A DNA stretch of 44,957 nucleotides from JBBQRS01 sp038214535 (GTDB lineage: Bacteria; Chloroflexota; Anaerolineae; CG2-30-64-16), in the NCBI GenBank assembly GCA_038214535.1, contig JBBQRS010000029.1, positions 1-44,957 on the forward strand, given 5' to 3'. Below are positions 6,990 to 14,699 of the stretch, piece by piece (the stretch's first letter is position 1; every line of letters starts with the position of its first letter). The notes below the pieces were generated by a model, which saw nothing but the letters and a program-made list of their open reading frames with translations, made no database searches and was not told the origin of the DNA. Position numbers and translations under genes: made by a program.

Positions 6990-8942
6990 TCAACGCGTCT
7001 GATATGGGACGTTGGTAATCACAACGCCGGGTTTGAAACGTAACGCCAGCCCCAACATAAAGGCAGTCTGCGTGTGCAGCGCGTTGGCCCACCAGCTTTT
7101 CGGAATAAACTGTGGCACGACAATCGTAATCGTGTCGTTCGGCTGTCGGGTTGAGTTGACTTCTTCGATATACTCCAACAGCGGCTCGACCAACAGCCGG
7201 TAGGGCGAATCCAGCACCACCAGGCGCACCCCTTCACCCCACTCCTCCCATTTCTCCTGAAGCCTGGGCACCTCATCCGGGTCCATACTGACGTGTACGG
7301 CAGTCACATCATCGGAGAGCGTCTTAGCATACTCCAACGCGGCCAGCGTGCCCCGATGGACGCTACTGACGGGTAATATCACCCGATGCCGGCCCAGGCG
7401 AGGCGGCGCGCCATATTCACTGAGCGACAAGTCCTTCGCCAGTTCCTGGTAATGCCGGTGAATCATCGAGAACATAACAACCAACGCCGGGATCAGGATC
7501 AACACAATCCACGCGCCGTCTTCAAACTTCGTGATCGCAAAAATCAGGGCTACCAGCGCCGTCAGAACCGCGCCGATCATGTTGACGGTCATCTTGAGCT
7601 GCCAGCGCGGATCATAACTCAGCGTCGAGCCGGGCTCTTTCACTTCCACGCCGGGCGACAACTTACCACACTTACGCCAGCGCACCGCCATCCCGGCTTG
7701 CGACAGCGTGAACGACAGAAATACGCCGATCGCGTACAGCGGAATCAGCAGCGTCACGCTGGCGCTGAAGATTAAAATCAACAGACAGGCAAAGAGCGCC
7801 AGGACCATGATGCCCCGCGAATAGACCAGCCGGCTACCCCGATAAGTCAACTGCCGCGGCAAAAAACCATCTTCCGCCAGCATGGCGCTCAGGCGGGGGA
7901 ACCCGGCGAACGGCGTGTTGGCCGCCAGAATCAGGATCAACGTGGTCGCCAGAATGACCGCGAAGTACATGAAATTGCGCCCGCCGTAGATGGTACGGGC
8001 CAACTGCGAGATCACCGTCTCTTCTTCAGACGGTATCGCCCCGATGTGCGGGGCCAGATACGAAATGCTCATGAACAACGTGCCGAGGATGAGCGCCAGC
8101 CAGATCAGCGTAATACCGGCGTTGCGGCTGCGCGGTTCACGGAAGGCCGTCGTGCCGTTGGAGATCGCCTCGACGCCGGTGAGGGCCGCTGTGCCGCTGG
8201 AGAAGGCATGCAGCAGCAGGAACGGCGTGATGAGCACCAGCGTGTCGGGCACGTGCATGGGCGGCGGGTCCACCACCTGGGCCAGATTGCCGGTAAATGC
8301 GCGCAGCAGGCCGAGGCCCACGGTCAGGAACATGACAAAAATGAAGTAATAGGTGGGAATCGCGAACGCGTTCCCCGATTCGCGCACCCCGCGCAGGTTC
8401 ATCAGCATCACGAACATCACCAGCGCGACCGCCAGCAACACGCGATAGGGATAGACTGACGGGACGGCGGAGACGATTTGCGCGACGCCCGACGACGTGG
8501 AGACGGCAACCGTCAGAATGTAGTCGGTGAGCAAGGCCGCGCCGGCGATCTTCGCGGCCATGTCGCCGAAGTTGTCACGCGAGACGATGTACGCGCCGCC
8601 GCCGTTGGGGTATGAGTGGATGGTCTGTTCGTAAGACAGCGTGACGATGCCCAGCAGGACAACGATAGCAATCGAGAGCGGAAACGCATAACCGAACGCC
8701 ATCGTGCCCGCAACCGCCAGGATCACCATCATTTCCTGAGTGGCGTAGGCGGTCGAAGAAAGCGCGTCGGATGCGAAGATCGCCAGCCCGACCAGCTTAC
8801 CGATCGTCTGGTGAGGCGCGTCGGCGGTTTGCAATGGCCGACCAAACAACCACGTGCGCCATGAGCGCGGCGGTCGATACTCGGCCGTGCGGCGCATAAC
8901 GGCGCCGCCGCTCTCGGTTTCCAGCGGTCCTTGAGTGCTCAT
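6990..8942 (-). CDS. KimA-like APC-superfamily potassium importer
   Basis: The 650-residue membrane protein resembles KimA (formerly YdaO) of Bacillus subtilis, a proton-coupled high-affinity potassium importer. Visible features are the conserved first helix with FASDALSSTAYATQE, the motif YPNGGGAYIVS, about twelve hydrophobic segments up to roughly residue 480, and a C-terminal soluble domain beginning HRVILPVSSVHRGTL that resembles universal-stress-protein folds. In B. subtilis this family is controlled by c-di-AMP. Here two RCK proteins follow in the same operon, which supports a potassium role. The ATG at 8942 has a weak Shine-Dalgarno sequence. A terminator hairpin just upstream separates it from nadD. 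Confidence 0.85.
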   Translation of the reverse strand: MSTQGPLETESGGAVMRRTAEYRPPRSWRTWLFGRPLQTADAPHQTIGKLVGLAIFASDALSSTAYATQEMMVILAVAGTMAFGYAFPLSIAIVVLLGIVTLSYEQTIHSYPNGGGAYIVSRDNFGDMAAKIAGAALLTDYILTVAVSTSSGVAQIVSAVPSVYPYRVLLAVALVMFVMLMNLRGVRESGNAFAIPTYYFIFVMFLTVGLGLLRAFTGNLAQVVDPPPMHVPDTLVLITPFLLLHAFSSGTAALTGVEAISNGTTAFREPRSRNAGITLIWLALILGTLFMSISYLAPHIGAIPSEEETVISQLARTIYGGRNFMYFAVILATTLILILAANTPFAGFPRLSAMLAEDGFLPRQLTYRGSRLVYSRGIMVLALFACLLILIFSASVTLLIPLYAIGVFLSFTLSQAGMAVRWRKCGKLSPGVEVKEPGSTLSYDPRWQLKMTVNMIGAVLTALVALIFAITKFEDGAWIVLILIPALVVMFSMIHRHYQELAKDLSLSEYGAPPRLGRHRVILPVSSVHRGTLAALEYAKTLSDDVTAVHVSMDPDEVPRLQEKWEEWGEGVRLVVLDSPYRLLVEPLLEYIEEVNSTRQPNDTITIVVPQFIPKSWWANALHTQTAFMLGLALRFKPGVVITNVPYQTR

Positions 8943-8966
8943 GGGTGGATGAATTCTCTTCAGGCC

Positions 8967-9017
8967 AAAAAATTAAAAAGGAGAGGGCGCAGGCAGAGAT
9001 GCGCCTGTGTCCCCTCC
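8967..9017 (-). terminator. Terminator between nadD and kimA
   Basis: On the minus strand an outer stem (GGAGGG with CTCTCC) encloses an inner stem (GGCGCA with TGCGCC), followed by TTTTTAATTTTTT. It lies downstream of nadD and about 25 bases upstream of kimA. It can end the obgE-nadD transcript or act as an attenuator for kimA. It does not resemble a c-di-AMP riboswitch, being far too short. Confidence 0.8.
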
Positions 9018-9077
9018 ATCGGTTCACACATCAAATCATAATACCGGCTGCCCTTGGCGTCAAATAAGGTAGCAGCG

Positions 9078-9749
9078 CTATACTGGCTCGCGATAGAGTT
9101 GGCGCTTGCTGATGTAGCGGCGCACGTCATCGGGCACCAGATAGCGGATCGTGCGGCCTTCGCGCACGCGTTCCTGAATCTGATGCGAGGCGATCTCCAG
9201 TTCGGGCATATCCAGCAGGCTGACGCGGTCGCGAATACCGGGCAACTGCTTCTCCAACACATCCCAGTCGAGCGGGACGTTATAGCGGGTGAGCGCCACC
9301 AGCCGGCAGGCTGCCACCAGGTCTTGCGCGCGGTACCAGTTGGGCAGATCGGCCAGGCTGTCGAAACCCATCAGGAAATAAAGCTCGCCGCCGGGGGGAA
9401 GCTGCTCCTTGAAAATCCGCACCATGTCCAGTGTATAATGCGGGCCGGGCCGGTCGGCGTCTACCCGCGATTCGAGGAACGCCCGGTTGCTGGCAATCGC
9501 CAGCTCGATCATGTTCAGGCGATCATCCACCGGGGCCAGACGACGGCCCTGTTTGTGCGGCGGGTCGGCGGCGGGGACAAAATACACCACGAAAAGATCG
9601 AGCTGATCGCGCGCCTCTTCAGCGAGGATCAGATGCCCGATGTGGATGGGATCGAAGGTTCCGCCCAAAATGCCCACGCGCGCCCCCGGCGGTAGGGTAA
9701 CGGGGTTGCCCGGATTGAGAGGCGCAAGCCGGGGCCGACCCTGATCCAC
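9078..9749 (-). CDS. nadD: NadD, nicotinate-nucleotide adenylyltransferase
   Basis: NadD converts nicotinate mononucleotide and ATP to deamido-NAD in NAD synthesis. The 223-residue product has the nucleotidyltransferase motif GGTFDPIHIGHL at residues 29-40 and a substrate segment PPHKQGR. The second motif, usually ISSTxIR, reads IASHQIQE here, with Gln in place of Arg. About 20 residues precede the first strand. The start is GTG at 9749; its G overlaps the last base of the obgE stop codon, so translation is probably coupled. Confidence 0.94.
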   Translation of the reverse strand: MDQGRPRLAPLNPGNPVTLPPGARVGILGGTFDPIHIGHLILAEEARDQLDLFVVYFVPAADPPHKQGRRLAPVDDRLNMIELAIASNRAFLESRVDADRPGPHYTLDMVRIFKEQLPPGGELYFLMGFDSLADLPNWYRAQDLVAACRLVALTRYNVPLDWDVLEKQLPGIRDRVSLLDMPELEIASHQIQERVREGRTIRYLVPDDVRRYISKRQLYREPV

Positions 9750-11014
9750 TAATCACTCCATTCCAGTTCTTTAGCGCCGATACGCACGGTATCACCGGGC
9801 TGCACGCCCCGGTTGCGTAACGCCTCGGTGATGCCCAGCGCTTCGAGAATTCGCTGGAAGCGCATCACCGCGTCATAATATTCCCAGCGCGTCATCTTCA
9901 CGATGCGCTCGATGTGCTGCCCCTCCACGTTCCACACATCATCGGGGTCTTTCCAAACGGTGAAGCTCCGGTCAATCTCACGTTCCGCCGGGGCGGCGAC
10001 CGCAAGCGGCGTGATCTCCGGCGGCGGCAAGGTCGCCAGCAAGTCGGCTACCCGCCGCAAGAGCGGGGTCACGCCGTCGCCGGTGGCCGCCGAGATCGCC
10101 ATCGGTTCGTCAACGCCCTTGCCGCGCAACGATTTGGCAACCGAGGGCCACCGCGCCTTGACGTCCGGTAGGTCCATCTTGTTGAAGACAACCACCTGCG
10201 GCTTGTCGGCCAGCAACGGGTTGAACAGCTCCAACTCCTGGTTGATCGCTTCGTAATCGCCGACCGGGTCCGGGCTGGCCCCGTTCAGCACGTGAACGAG
10301 TACGCGCGTCCGCTCGATGTGACGCAGGAAGGTGTGCCCCAGGCCCGCGCCGGTGTGCGCGCCCTCGATCAGGCCGGGAATATCGGCCCACACCATGTCG
10401 CGGTCATCCACCACCACGACGCCCAGGTTGGGTTCGAGGGTCGTGAAGGGGTAATCGGCGATCTTCGGCTGGGCGGCGCTGATGCGGCTGAGCAGTGTGG
10501 ACTTGCCGGCGTTCGGCACGCCCATAATCCCCACGTCGGCCACCAGCTTCAACTCCAGCTTCAGCCACATCTCCTCGCCCGGCTCGCCGTTTTCCGCGAT
10601 ACGCGGGGCCTGGACGGTAGACGAGCGAAACGAGCGATTTCCCCGCCCCCCGCGCCCGCCGCGCGCGATCAGCACGCGCTGGCCCGGCTCCACGAGATCG
10701 GCCAGCAGCGCCCCGGTATCCCGTTCGTAAGCGACCGTGCCCACCGGCACGTTAATCAGTAAGTCGTCGCCCTGTGCGCCGGTCTGGTTTTTGCCGCGAC
10801 CATGCTGCCCCGCGGGCGCGCGGAAGTGAACTTGCTTGTCGAAGGCAATCAGGGTGTTGAGCTGGGGGTCCGCGACGAGGTAAACATCGCCGCCTTTGCC
10901 CCCCTTGCCGCCGCTGGGGCCGCCGAGAGGCACGTGCGCCTCTCGCCGGAAGGCGACGACGCCGTTCCCGCCATCGCCAGCCTTGACGTAGATACGTGCT
11001 TCATCAAAGAACAT
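9749..11014 (-). CDS. obgE: ObgE/CgtA, ribosome-associated GTPase
   Basis: Obg GTPases act in large ribosomal subunit assembly and stress control. The 421-residue protein has the glycine-rich Obg domain (starting MFFDEARIYVKAGDGGNG), the G domain with GVPNAGKSTLL, and a C-terminal OCT domain (about the last 75 residues, including SFTVWKDPDDVWNVEG). I chose the ATG at 11014 because the family begins there and a TTGACA-17-TATTCT promoter ends only 6 bases upstream, predicting a leaderless mRNA. The longer reading from 11080 would begin upstream of that promoter. nadD follows with a one-base overlap. Confidence 0.96.
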   Translation of the reverse strand: MFFDEARIYVKAGDGGNGVVAFRREAHVPLGGPSGGKGGKGGDVYLVADPQLNTLIAFDKQVHFRAPAGQHGRGKNQTGAQGDDLLINVPVGTVAYERDTGALLADLVEPGQRVLIARGGRGGRGNRSFRSSTVQAPRIAENGEPGEEMWLKLELKLVADVGIMGVPNAGKSTLLSRISAAQPKIADYPFTTLEPNLGVVVVDDRDMVWADIPGLIEGAHTGAGLGHTFLRHIERTRVLVHVLNGASPDPVGDYEAINQELELFNPLLADKPQVVVFNKMDLPDVKARWPSVAKSLRGKGVDEPMAISAATGDGVTPLLRRVADLLATLPPPEITPLAVAAPAEREIDRSFTVWKDPDDVWNVEGQHIERIVKMTRWEYYDAVMRFQRILEALGITEALRNRGVQPGDTVRIGAKELEWSD

Positions 11015-11020
11015 AGCGCG

Positions 11021-11049
11021 AGAATACACGCAATAGCGGCCCTTGTCAA
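11021..11049 (-). promoter_or_regulatory. obgE promoter giving a leaderless mRNA
   Basis: On the minus strand TTGACA (11044-11049), 17-bp spacer, TATTCT (11021-11026). Six bases then separate the -10 from the obgE ATG at 11014, so transcription should start at or next to the start codon. Confidence 0.75.
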
Positions 11050-11114
11050 CTGGTGCGGCTCTTGCCGCTTGTGTTAACACACCTCACACACTTTTCTAAC
11101 ACTGCGCAAACGCA

Positions 11115-11143
11115 TTTTTAACGCGACGGGTTTATGTTATAGA
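11115..11143 (+). promoter_or_regulatory. Candidate hsp20 promoter
   Basis: TTTTTA (11115-11120), 17-bp spacer and TATAGA (11138-11143) preceded by TGT as an extended -10. It is directed at hsp20, with a predicted leader of about 57 bases. Confidence 0.45.
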
Positions 11144-11156
11144 TGTCAGAATTTCT

Positions 11157-11172
11157 TGAGGTGTACGCCTCA
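11157..11172 (+). promoter_or_regulatory. Small palindrome in the hsp20 leader
   Basis: TGAGGTGTACGCCTCA is a near-perfect 16-base palindrome just after the predicted start of transcription. It could be a heat-shock operator or a 5' hairpin of the mRNA. No CIRCE element (TTAGCACTC-N9-GAGTGCTAA) is present. Confidence 0.35.
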
Positions 11173-11206
11173 TCAAATCAGTCAAAAACAATATGGGGGT
11201 GCTTCA

Positions 11207-11656
11207 ATGGCCGATGTTGTAAGATGGGAACCGATGCGTGAATTGACCAGCCTGCGCACGGCGATGGATAAGCTATTCGAAGATAGTTTTATCCGACCCG
11301 ATGCGTGGCGAGCCGGTCTGCCCGCAGAGATGCTGCCGGTAGATCTCATCGAAAGCGATGACCAGGTCGTGGTGAAGGCGACTGTGCCCGGCGTCAAACC
11401 CGAAGATGTCGAGGTGACGCTTACGGGTGACCTGCTGACCATCAAGGGCGAATTCAAGGCCGAGAATCGCGAAGAGCACGCCAACTATGTGCGACAGGAA
11501 CGGCGCAGCGGCAGCTTCTGCCGCCAGATCGGCCTGCCAGCCGGCGTGGACGCCGACAACGTCGAAGCCGCGTTCGAGGACGGCGTCCTGACGCTCGAGA
11601 TGCCGAAGCTCGCAAACAGTGGCATCAAGAAGATTAAAGTGACCGCTAAAAATTAA
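11207..11656 (+). CDS. Hsp20 small heat-shock protein
   Basis: This ATP-independent holdase binds unfolding proteins. The 149-residue product carries an alpha-crystallin domain from about residue 40 to 135, with the conserved AAFEDGVLTLEMPK (the A-x-x-x-G-V-L motif) and a C-terminal IKV tail that fits the I-x-I/V motif. I chose the ATG at 11207 because GGGGGTG lies 7 bases upstream; the longer reading from 11156 has no ribosome site and begins in the leader palindrome. A zinc-ribbon gene follows after 19 bases. Confidence 0.94.
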   Translation: MADVVRWEPMRELTSLRTAMDKLFEDSFIRPDAWRAGLPAEMLPVDLIESDDQVVVKATVPGVKPEDVEVTLTGDLLTIKGEFKAENREEHANYVRQERRSGSFCRQIGLPAGVDADNVEAAFEDGVLTLEMPKLANSGIKKIKVTAKN

Positions 11657-11675
11657 GATACATGCGGAGGAACCC

Positions 11676-11888
11676 GTGCCGCTCTATTCCTATCAGTGTA
11701 CAACGTGCGGCGCCCACTTCGAGCGGGCGCAGAGCTTCGATGATCGCTCGGTTCCGGCCTGCCCCAACGGGCACGCCGCCACGCGCCGGGTGTTCAGCCC
11801 GCCGACGATCATCTTCAAAGGCGCGGGTTTCTACAGCACCGATCACCGTCGGGCGGGCAAGAGCAAGGGCAGCGCGCAAGACGCGTGA
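11676..11888 (+). CDS. FmdB-type zinc ribbon protein
   Basis: The 70-residue protein begins MPLYSYQCTTCGAHFE, the standard FmdB/CxxC_CXXC_SSSS N-terminus, with a zinc-binding C-T-T-C pair followed by C-P-N-G-H. The second pair is therefore C/H rather than C-x-x-C. The start is GTG at 11676, preceded by GGAGG at a spacing of 5. It probably shares a transcript with hsp20. Family members are annotated as regulatory proteins, but their role is poorly known. Confidence 0.85.
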   Translation: MPLYSYQCTTCGAHFERAQSFDDRSVPACPNGHAATRRVFSPPTIIFKGAGFYSTDHRRAGKSKGSAQDA

Positions 11889-11912
11889 GGCGCCGCAACG
11901 CAATACACATCC

Positions 11913-12005
11913 AAATATCCGTAGTGTAGGGCCTTGTGCCCGTCTGTAGCGCCTTGTGCCATCGCGGACGCCCACGAGGGGCTAGACTACGAGTTTTCGG
12001 ATAGC
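11913..12005. repeat. Family B palindromic repeat, expanded copy
   Basis: AATATCCGTAGTGTAG at the left pairs with CTAGACTACGAG and TTTCGGAT at the right. The module GCCTTGTGCC occurs twice in the centre, suggesting an internal duplication. It lies in the gap between the FmdB-type gene and the Wzz-like gene. Confidence 0.7.
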
Positions 12006-12007
12006 CA

Positions 12008-12053
12008 CAAAAAGCAATGGCCCCGTATAAAACGTCTCCTGGTTGCTTTTTGT
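12008..12053. repeat. 11-bp perfect inverted repeat
   Basis: ACAAAAAGCAA (12008-12018) and TTGCTTTTTGT (12043-12053) are exact inverted copies with a 24-base loop. The right arm overlaps the -35 of the following promoter. It may act as a two-way terminator or as an operator. Confidence 0.5.
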
Positions 12054-12082
12054 TTGCCGGATGGTCGGTTCGGGTGTAAAAT
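12054..12082 (+). promoter_or_regulatory. Promoter of the Wzz-like gene
   Basis: TTGCCG (12054-12059), 17-bp spacer, TAAAAT (12077-12082), 28 bases before the ATG at 12111. Confidence 0.6.
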
Positions 12083-12110
12083 AGCCCGGTATGGGAGAAA
12101 CTTGCCAATA

Positions 12111-12851
12111 ATGGAAATGCGCGCCTATTTCGATATATTGCGTCGCCGCGGTTGGATCATCCTTGCCACGGCGGCCCTGGCGGCTTTGCTGGCGTTGGGC
12201 TTGAGTCAGGTCCAGACGAAGACTTATCTCGCCACCACCCGGATCAGCGCCGTGCCCGCGCGGCCCGACTGGGGTCTGGGCAACTCGGCCAAAGACCTGT
12301 TACGCAACTTCGTCAACAACATCAAGACGCACGACATGGCGAACAAGGTCATTGCGGACGCGCAACTCGATATGAACTCATACGACCTGCTCGCCAAAGT
12401 CACCGTCAGCGCCGAACCCGATAACTTCCTCATCCGCATTGACGCCAAAGACCGGGACCCCGAAATCGCCAAGCGGATCGCGTTGACGATGGCTAACGAG
12501 TTCGTGGATGAGCGGGTAGCGTATTATCAGACGCAGGATAAAAGCAACCGGATTGACGTGAAACTGGTTGACAGCGTCATTGACGCGCCGCTCTATCGCC
12601 CCAAACCGATGACAAACGCACTGGCCGGGCTGGTGCTGGGCGCGCTGATTGGCGCGCTGATCGCGCTGTTCCTCGAATGGATGGCCTCTGACGTGCTGGC
12701 GTCCCCCGCGAGCGTCGAGCGCAGCCTGAAGATTCCGGTGATCGGGACGATCCCGGTGACACCGGCGACCGCGCATCTCGATCAGGTCACCACTCGCCCC
12801 GCGCCGATTGTCGCGCCAACCGTCGAAGAAAGCGGTCAGGGCGTGCAATGA
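12111..12851 (+). CDS. Wzz-like polysaccharide chain-length protein
   Basis: The 246-residue protein has the layout of Wzz/YveK-type co-polymerases: a short cytoplasmic start (MEMRAYFDILRRRGW), a first membrane helix at about 14-36, an extracytoplasmic domain, and a second helix with the proline/glycine-rich approach YRPKPMTNALAGLVLGALIGALI. The external domain is short, near 130 residues. I chose ATG 12111 because it starts the family N-terminus and follows a good promoter. It is followed after 25 bases by a CpsD-like ATPase, the usual partner in exopolysaccharide export. Confidence 0.88.
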   Translation: MEMRAYFDILRRRGWIILATAALAALLALGLSQVQTKTYLATTRISAVPARPDWGLGNSAKDLLRNFVNNIKTHDMANKVIADAQLDMNSYDLLAKVTVSAEPDNFLIRIDAKDRDPEIAKRIALTMANEFVDERVAYYQTQDKSNRIDVKLVDSVIDAPLYRPKPMTNALAGLVLGALIGALIALFLEWMASDVLASPASVERSLKIPVIGTIPVTPATAHLDQVTTRPAPIVAPTVEESGQGVQ

Positions 12852-12876
12852 GGCTCAACATCGCTATCGAGGGCTC

Positions 12877-13518
12877 ATGACCACCCATCTCGTGTGTATC
12901 ACCGATCCCGCGTCGCCTGCCGCGGAAGCCTATCGCCGCTTGCGCGTCAATCTCACCTCACCCACACAGGGCGCGCCGCTGAGGACACTATTGGTCGCCG
13001 CGGCCGGTCCCGAGCCCGATAAGGCCGGCGTGGTCGCCAACCTGGCCGTCACGTTCGCGCGCGTGGGCAAGCGGGTGATCCTGGTGGATGCCGATCTGCG
13101 CCACCCGGCCCAGCACACCATCTTTGGCCTGCCCAACGACCGGGGCCTGACGACAGCGCTCAACGCGCCTGATCTCGCAGTGCCATTACAAGATACCGGC
13201 GTCCAGGGACTACGTGTCTTGAGCAGCGGGCCGTCCGTCGAGTTGCCCTCGGAATTACTGGCTTCCCCCGCGATGGGCGAGTTGGTCGGTCGCCTGCGAG
13301 ACGCCGCCGACATCATCCTGTTCGACGCGCCGCCCGTGGTGTCGGCGACCGACGCCGCCGAGCTGGCCGGCGTGGTGGACGGCGTCCTGCTGGTGGTGGC
13401 CGCCGGTCGCACCAAGCGCGACCAGGCCGAGCAGGCCATGCAACTGCTGAATCGGGTGGGCGCGCGGGTGGTGGGGGCGACCCTCATCAACACCCCGGCG
13501 CCCGCAGCAATGGCATGA
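12877..13518 (+). CDS. CpsD/BY-kinase-like ATPase with degenerate Walker A
   Basis: The 213-residue product aligns with the cytoplasmic bacterial tyrosine kinases that partner Wzz-type proteins: the EAYRRLRVNL start, Walker A' VILVDADLRHP (67-77) and the Walker B-like IILFDAPPV. The Walker A segment reads GPEPDKAGVVANLA. It keeps Lys49, but the usual G-K-S/T is D-K-A, so the magnesium-coordinating Ser/Thr is missing. There is no C-terminal tyrosine cluster. It may be a regulatory partner of the Wzz-like protein rather than a kinase. ATG 12877 has GAGGG close upstream. Confidence 0.85.
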   Translation: MTTHLVCITDPASPAAEAYRRLRVNLTSPTQGAPLRTLLVAAAGPEPDKAGVVANLAVTFARVGKRVILVDADLRHPAQHTIFGLPNDRGLTTALNAPDLAVPLQDTGVQGLRVLSSGPSVELPSELLASPAMGELVGRLRDAADIILFDAPPVVSATDAAELAGVVDGVLLVVAAGRTKRDQAEQAMQLLNRVGARVVGATLINTPAPAAMA

Positions 13519-13586
13519 GGTAAAGGGACGCAAGACGCGCGGGCGTAGTTCACCGGCGAGCAGGCGCTCTATTGCGACTCTCGCGT

Positions 13587-13614
13587 AAGGGCGGGTTGAC
13601 ACCAACTCGCCCTT
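13587..13614 (+). terminator. Strong hairpin between the cpsD-like gene and rmlB
   Basis: A 12-bp stem (13587-13598 with 13603-13614, one G-U pair) closes an ACAC loop. It is followed by TGCTATTG rather than a U-run, so it may be an imperfect terminator or an attenuator. A TTGACA at 13596-13601 lies inside it. Confidence 0.55.
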
Positions 13615-13643
13615 TGCTATTGACTGAGAAGGGACAAGCGAAA

Positions 13644-14675
13644 ATGCAGAACCTCATGGTCACCGGCGGGGCCGGATTCATCGGATCCAATTTCGTCCGC
13701 TACATGTTGGCGAAGTACCCGGACTATCGCATTCTGGTCTATGACAAGCTGACCTACGCGGGCAACCCAGATAACCTGCTGGAAGTGCATGACGACCCGC
13801 GCTATGCGTTCGTCAAGGGCGACATCTGTGACGCCGCGGCGGTCGAAGAAGCCATTCGGGCACATCAGATTGACACCATCGTGAACTTCGCCGCCGAGAC
13901 GCACGTGGATCGCTCCATCATGGACCCCGACGCGTTCATCCAGACCGATGTCTATGGGACCTATGTGCTGCTCGAAACGGCGCGGCGGTTGGGTCTCCCA
14001 CGCTTCCATCAGATTTCCACCGACGAGGTCTACGGTCACGTCCCCGGCGATCAGCGTTCCCTGGAGACGGACACCGTGGCCCCGCGCAGCCCCTACGCCG
14101 CGAGCAAAGCCAGCGGCGACCTGATGACCATCGCCTACTACATCACCTACGACCTGCCCGTCACGATAACCCGCGGCGCGAACAACATCGGCCCGTATCA
14201 GTATCCTGAAAAGGTCATCCCCCTGTTTGTAACCAACGCCATTGACGACCTGTCGCTACCCATATACGGTGATGGCAAACAACGCCGCGACTACCAGTAC
14301 GTCATGGATCACTGCGAGGGCATTGATCTGGTGCTGCATAAGGGCGCGCTGGGTGAGATTTACAACGTGGGCACCGGCGGCGAGATGGAAAACATGACCA
14401 TGGTCGAGATTTTGTTGGACGAGTTGGGCAAACCGGCCAGCCTGATCCAACACGTAGAAGACCGCCCCGGCCACGACCGCCGCTACTGCCTGAACGTGGA
14501 CAAGCTCAAGGCGCTGGGCTGGCAGCCGCGCCACATGCACGAGGAAGCCATCCGCGCCACCGTGCGCTGGTATGCCGAAAACGAATGGTGGTGGCGAAAA
14601 ATCAAAACTGGGGAGTTCAAGGAATATTATAAGCGTCTATATGGCGACCGCAAGGTCATCGGCGCAACGGCATAG
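13644..14675 (+). CDS. rmlB: dTDP-glucose 4,6-dehydratase
   Basis: RmlB converts dTDP-glucose to dTDP-4-keto-6-deoxyglucose for deoxysugar synthesis. The 343-residue extended short-chain dehydrogenase has the NAD motif TGGAGFIGSNF near the start, the catalytic STDEVYG (Thr-Asp-Glu) and YAASKASGD (Tyr-x-x-x-Lys), and the sugar-binding RGANNIGPYQYPEK. ATG 13644 was chosen because GAGAAGGGA precedes it and the Rossmann fold begins there. It lies between a capsule-type pair and prs. No other rml gene is in the window. Confidence 0.95.
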   Translation: MQNLMVTGGAGFIGSNFVRYMLAKYPDYRILVYDKLTYAGNPDNLLEVHDDPRYAFVKGDICDAAAVEEAIRAHQIDTIVNFAAETHVDRSIMDPDAFIQTDVYGTYVLLETARRLGLPRFHQISTDEVYGHVPGDQRSLETDTVAPRSPYAASKASGDLMTIAYYITYDLPVTITRGANNIGPYQYPEKVIPLFVTNAIDDLSLPIYGDGKQRRDYQYVMDHCEGIDLVLHKGALGEIYNVGTGGEMENMTMVEILLDELGKPASLIQHVEDRPGHDRRYCLNVDKLKALGWQPRHMHEEAIRATVRWYAENEWWWRKIKTGEFKEYYKRLYGDRKVIGATA

Positions 14676-14699
14676 TTGCATGATGGAGGAACGACGCCC

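Noticed and set aside
8943..9077. c-di-AMP (ydaO-type) riboswitch upstream of kimA
   Set aside because: The gap is about 135 bases and contains a plain terminator hairpin; none of the conserved riboswitch core or its length is present.
11050..11206. CIRCE or HAIR heat-shock operator before hsp20
   Set aside because: TTAGCACTC-N9-GAGTGCTAA and similar boxes are absent; only a small unrelated palindrome is found.
13596..13623. TTGACA-16-TATTGA as a promoter for rmlB
   Set aside because: The -35 lies inside a 12-bp hairpin and the spacing is short; the hairpin is the stronger explanation, so I annotated that only.
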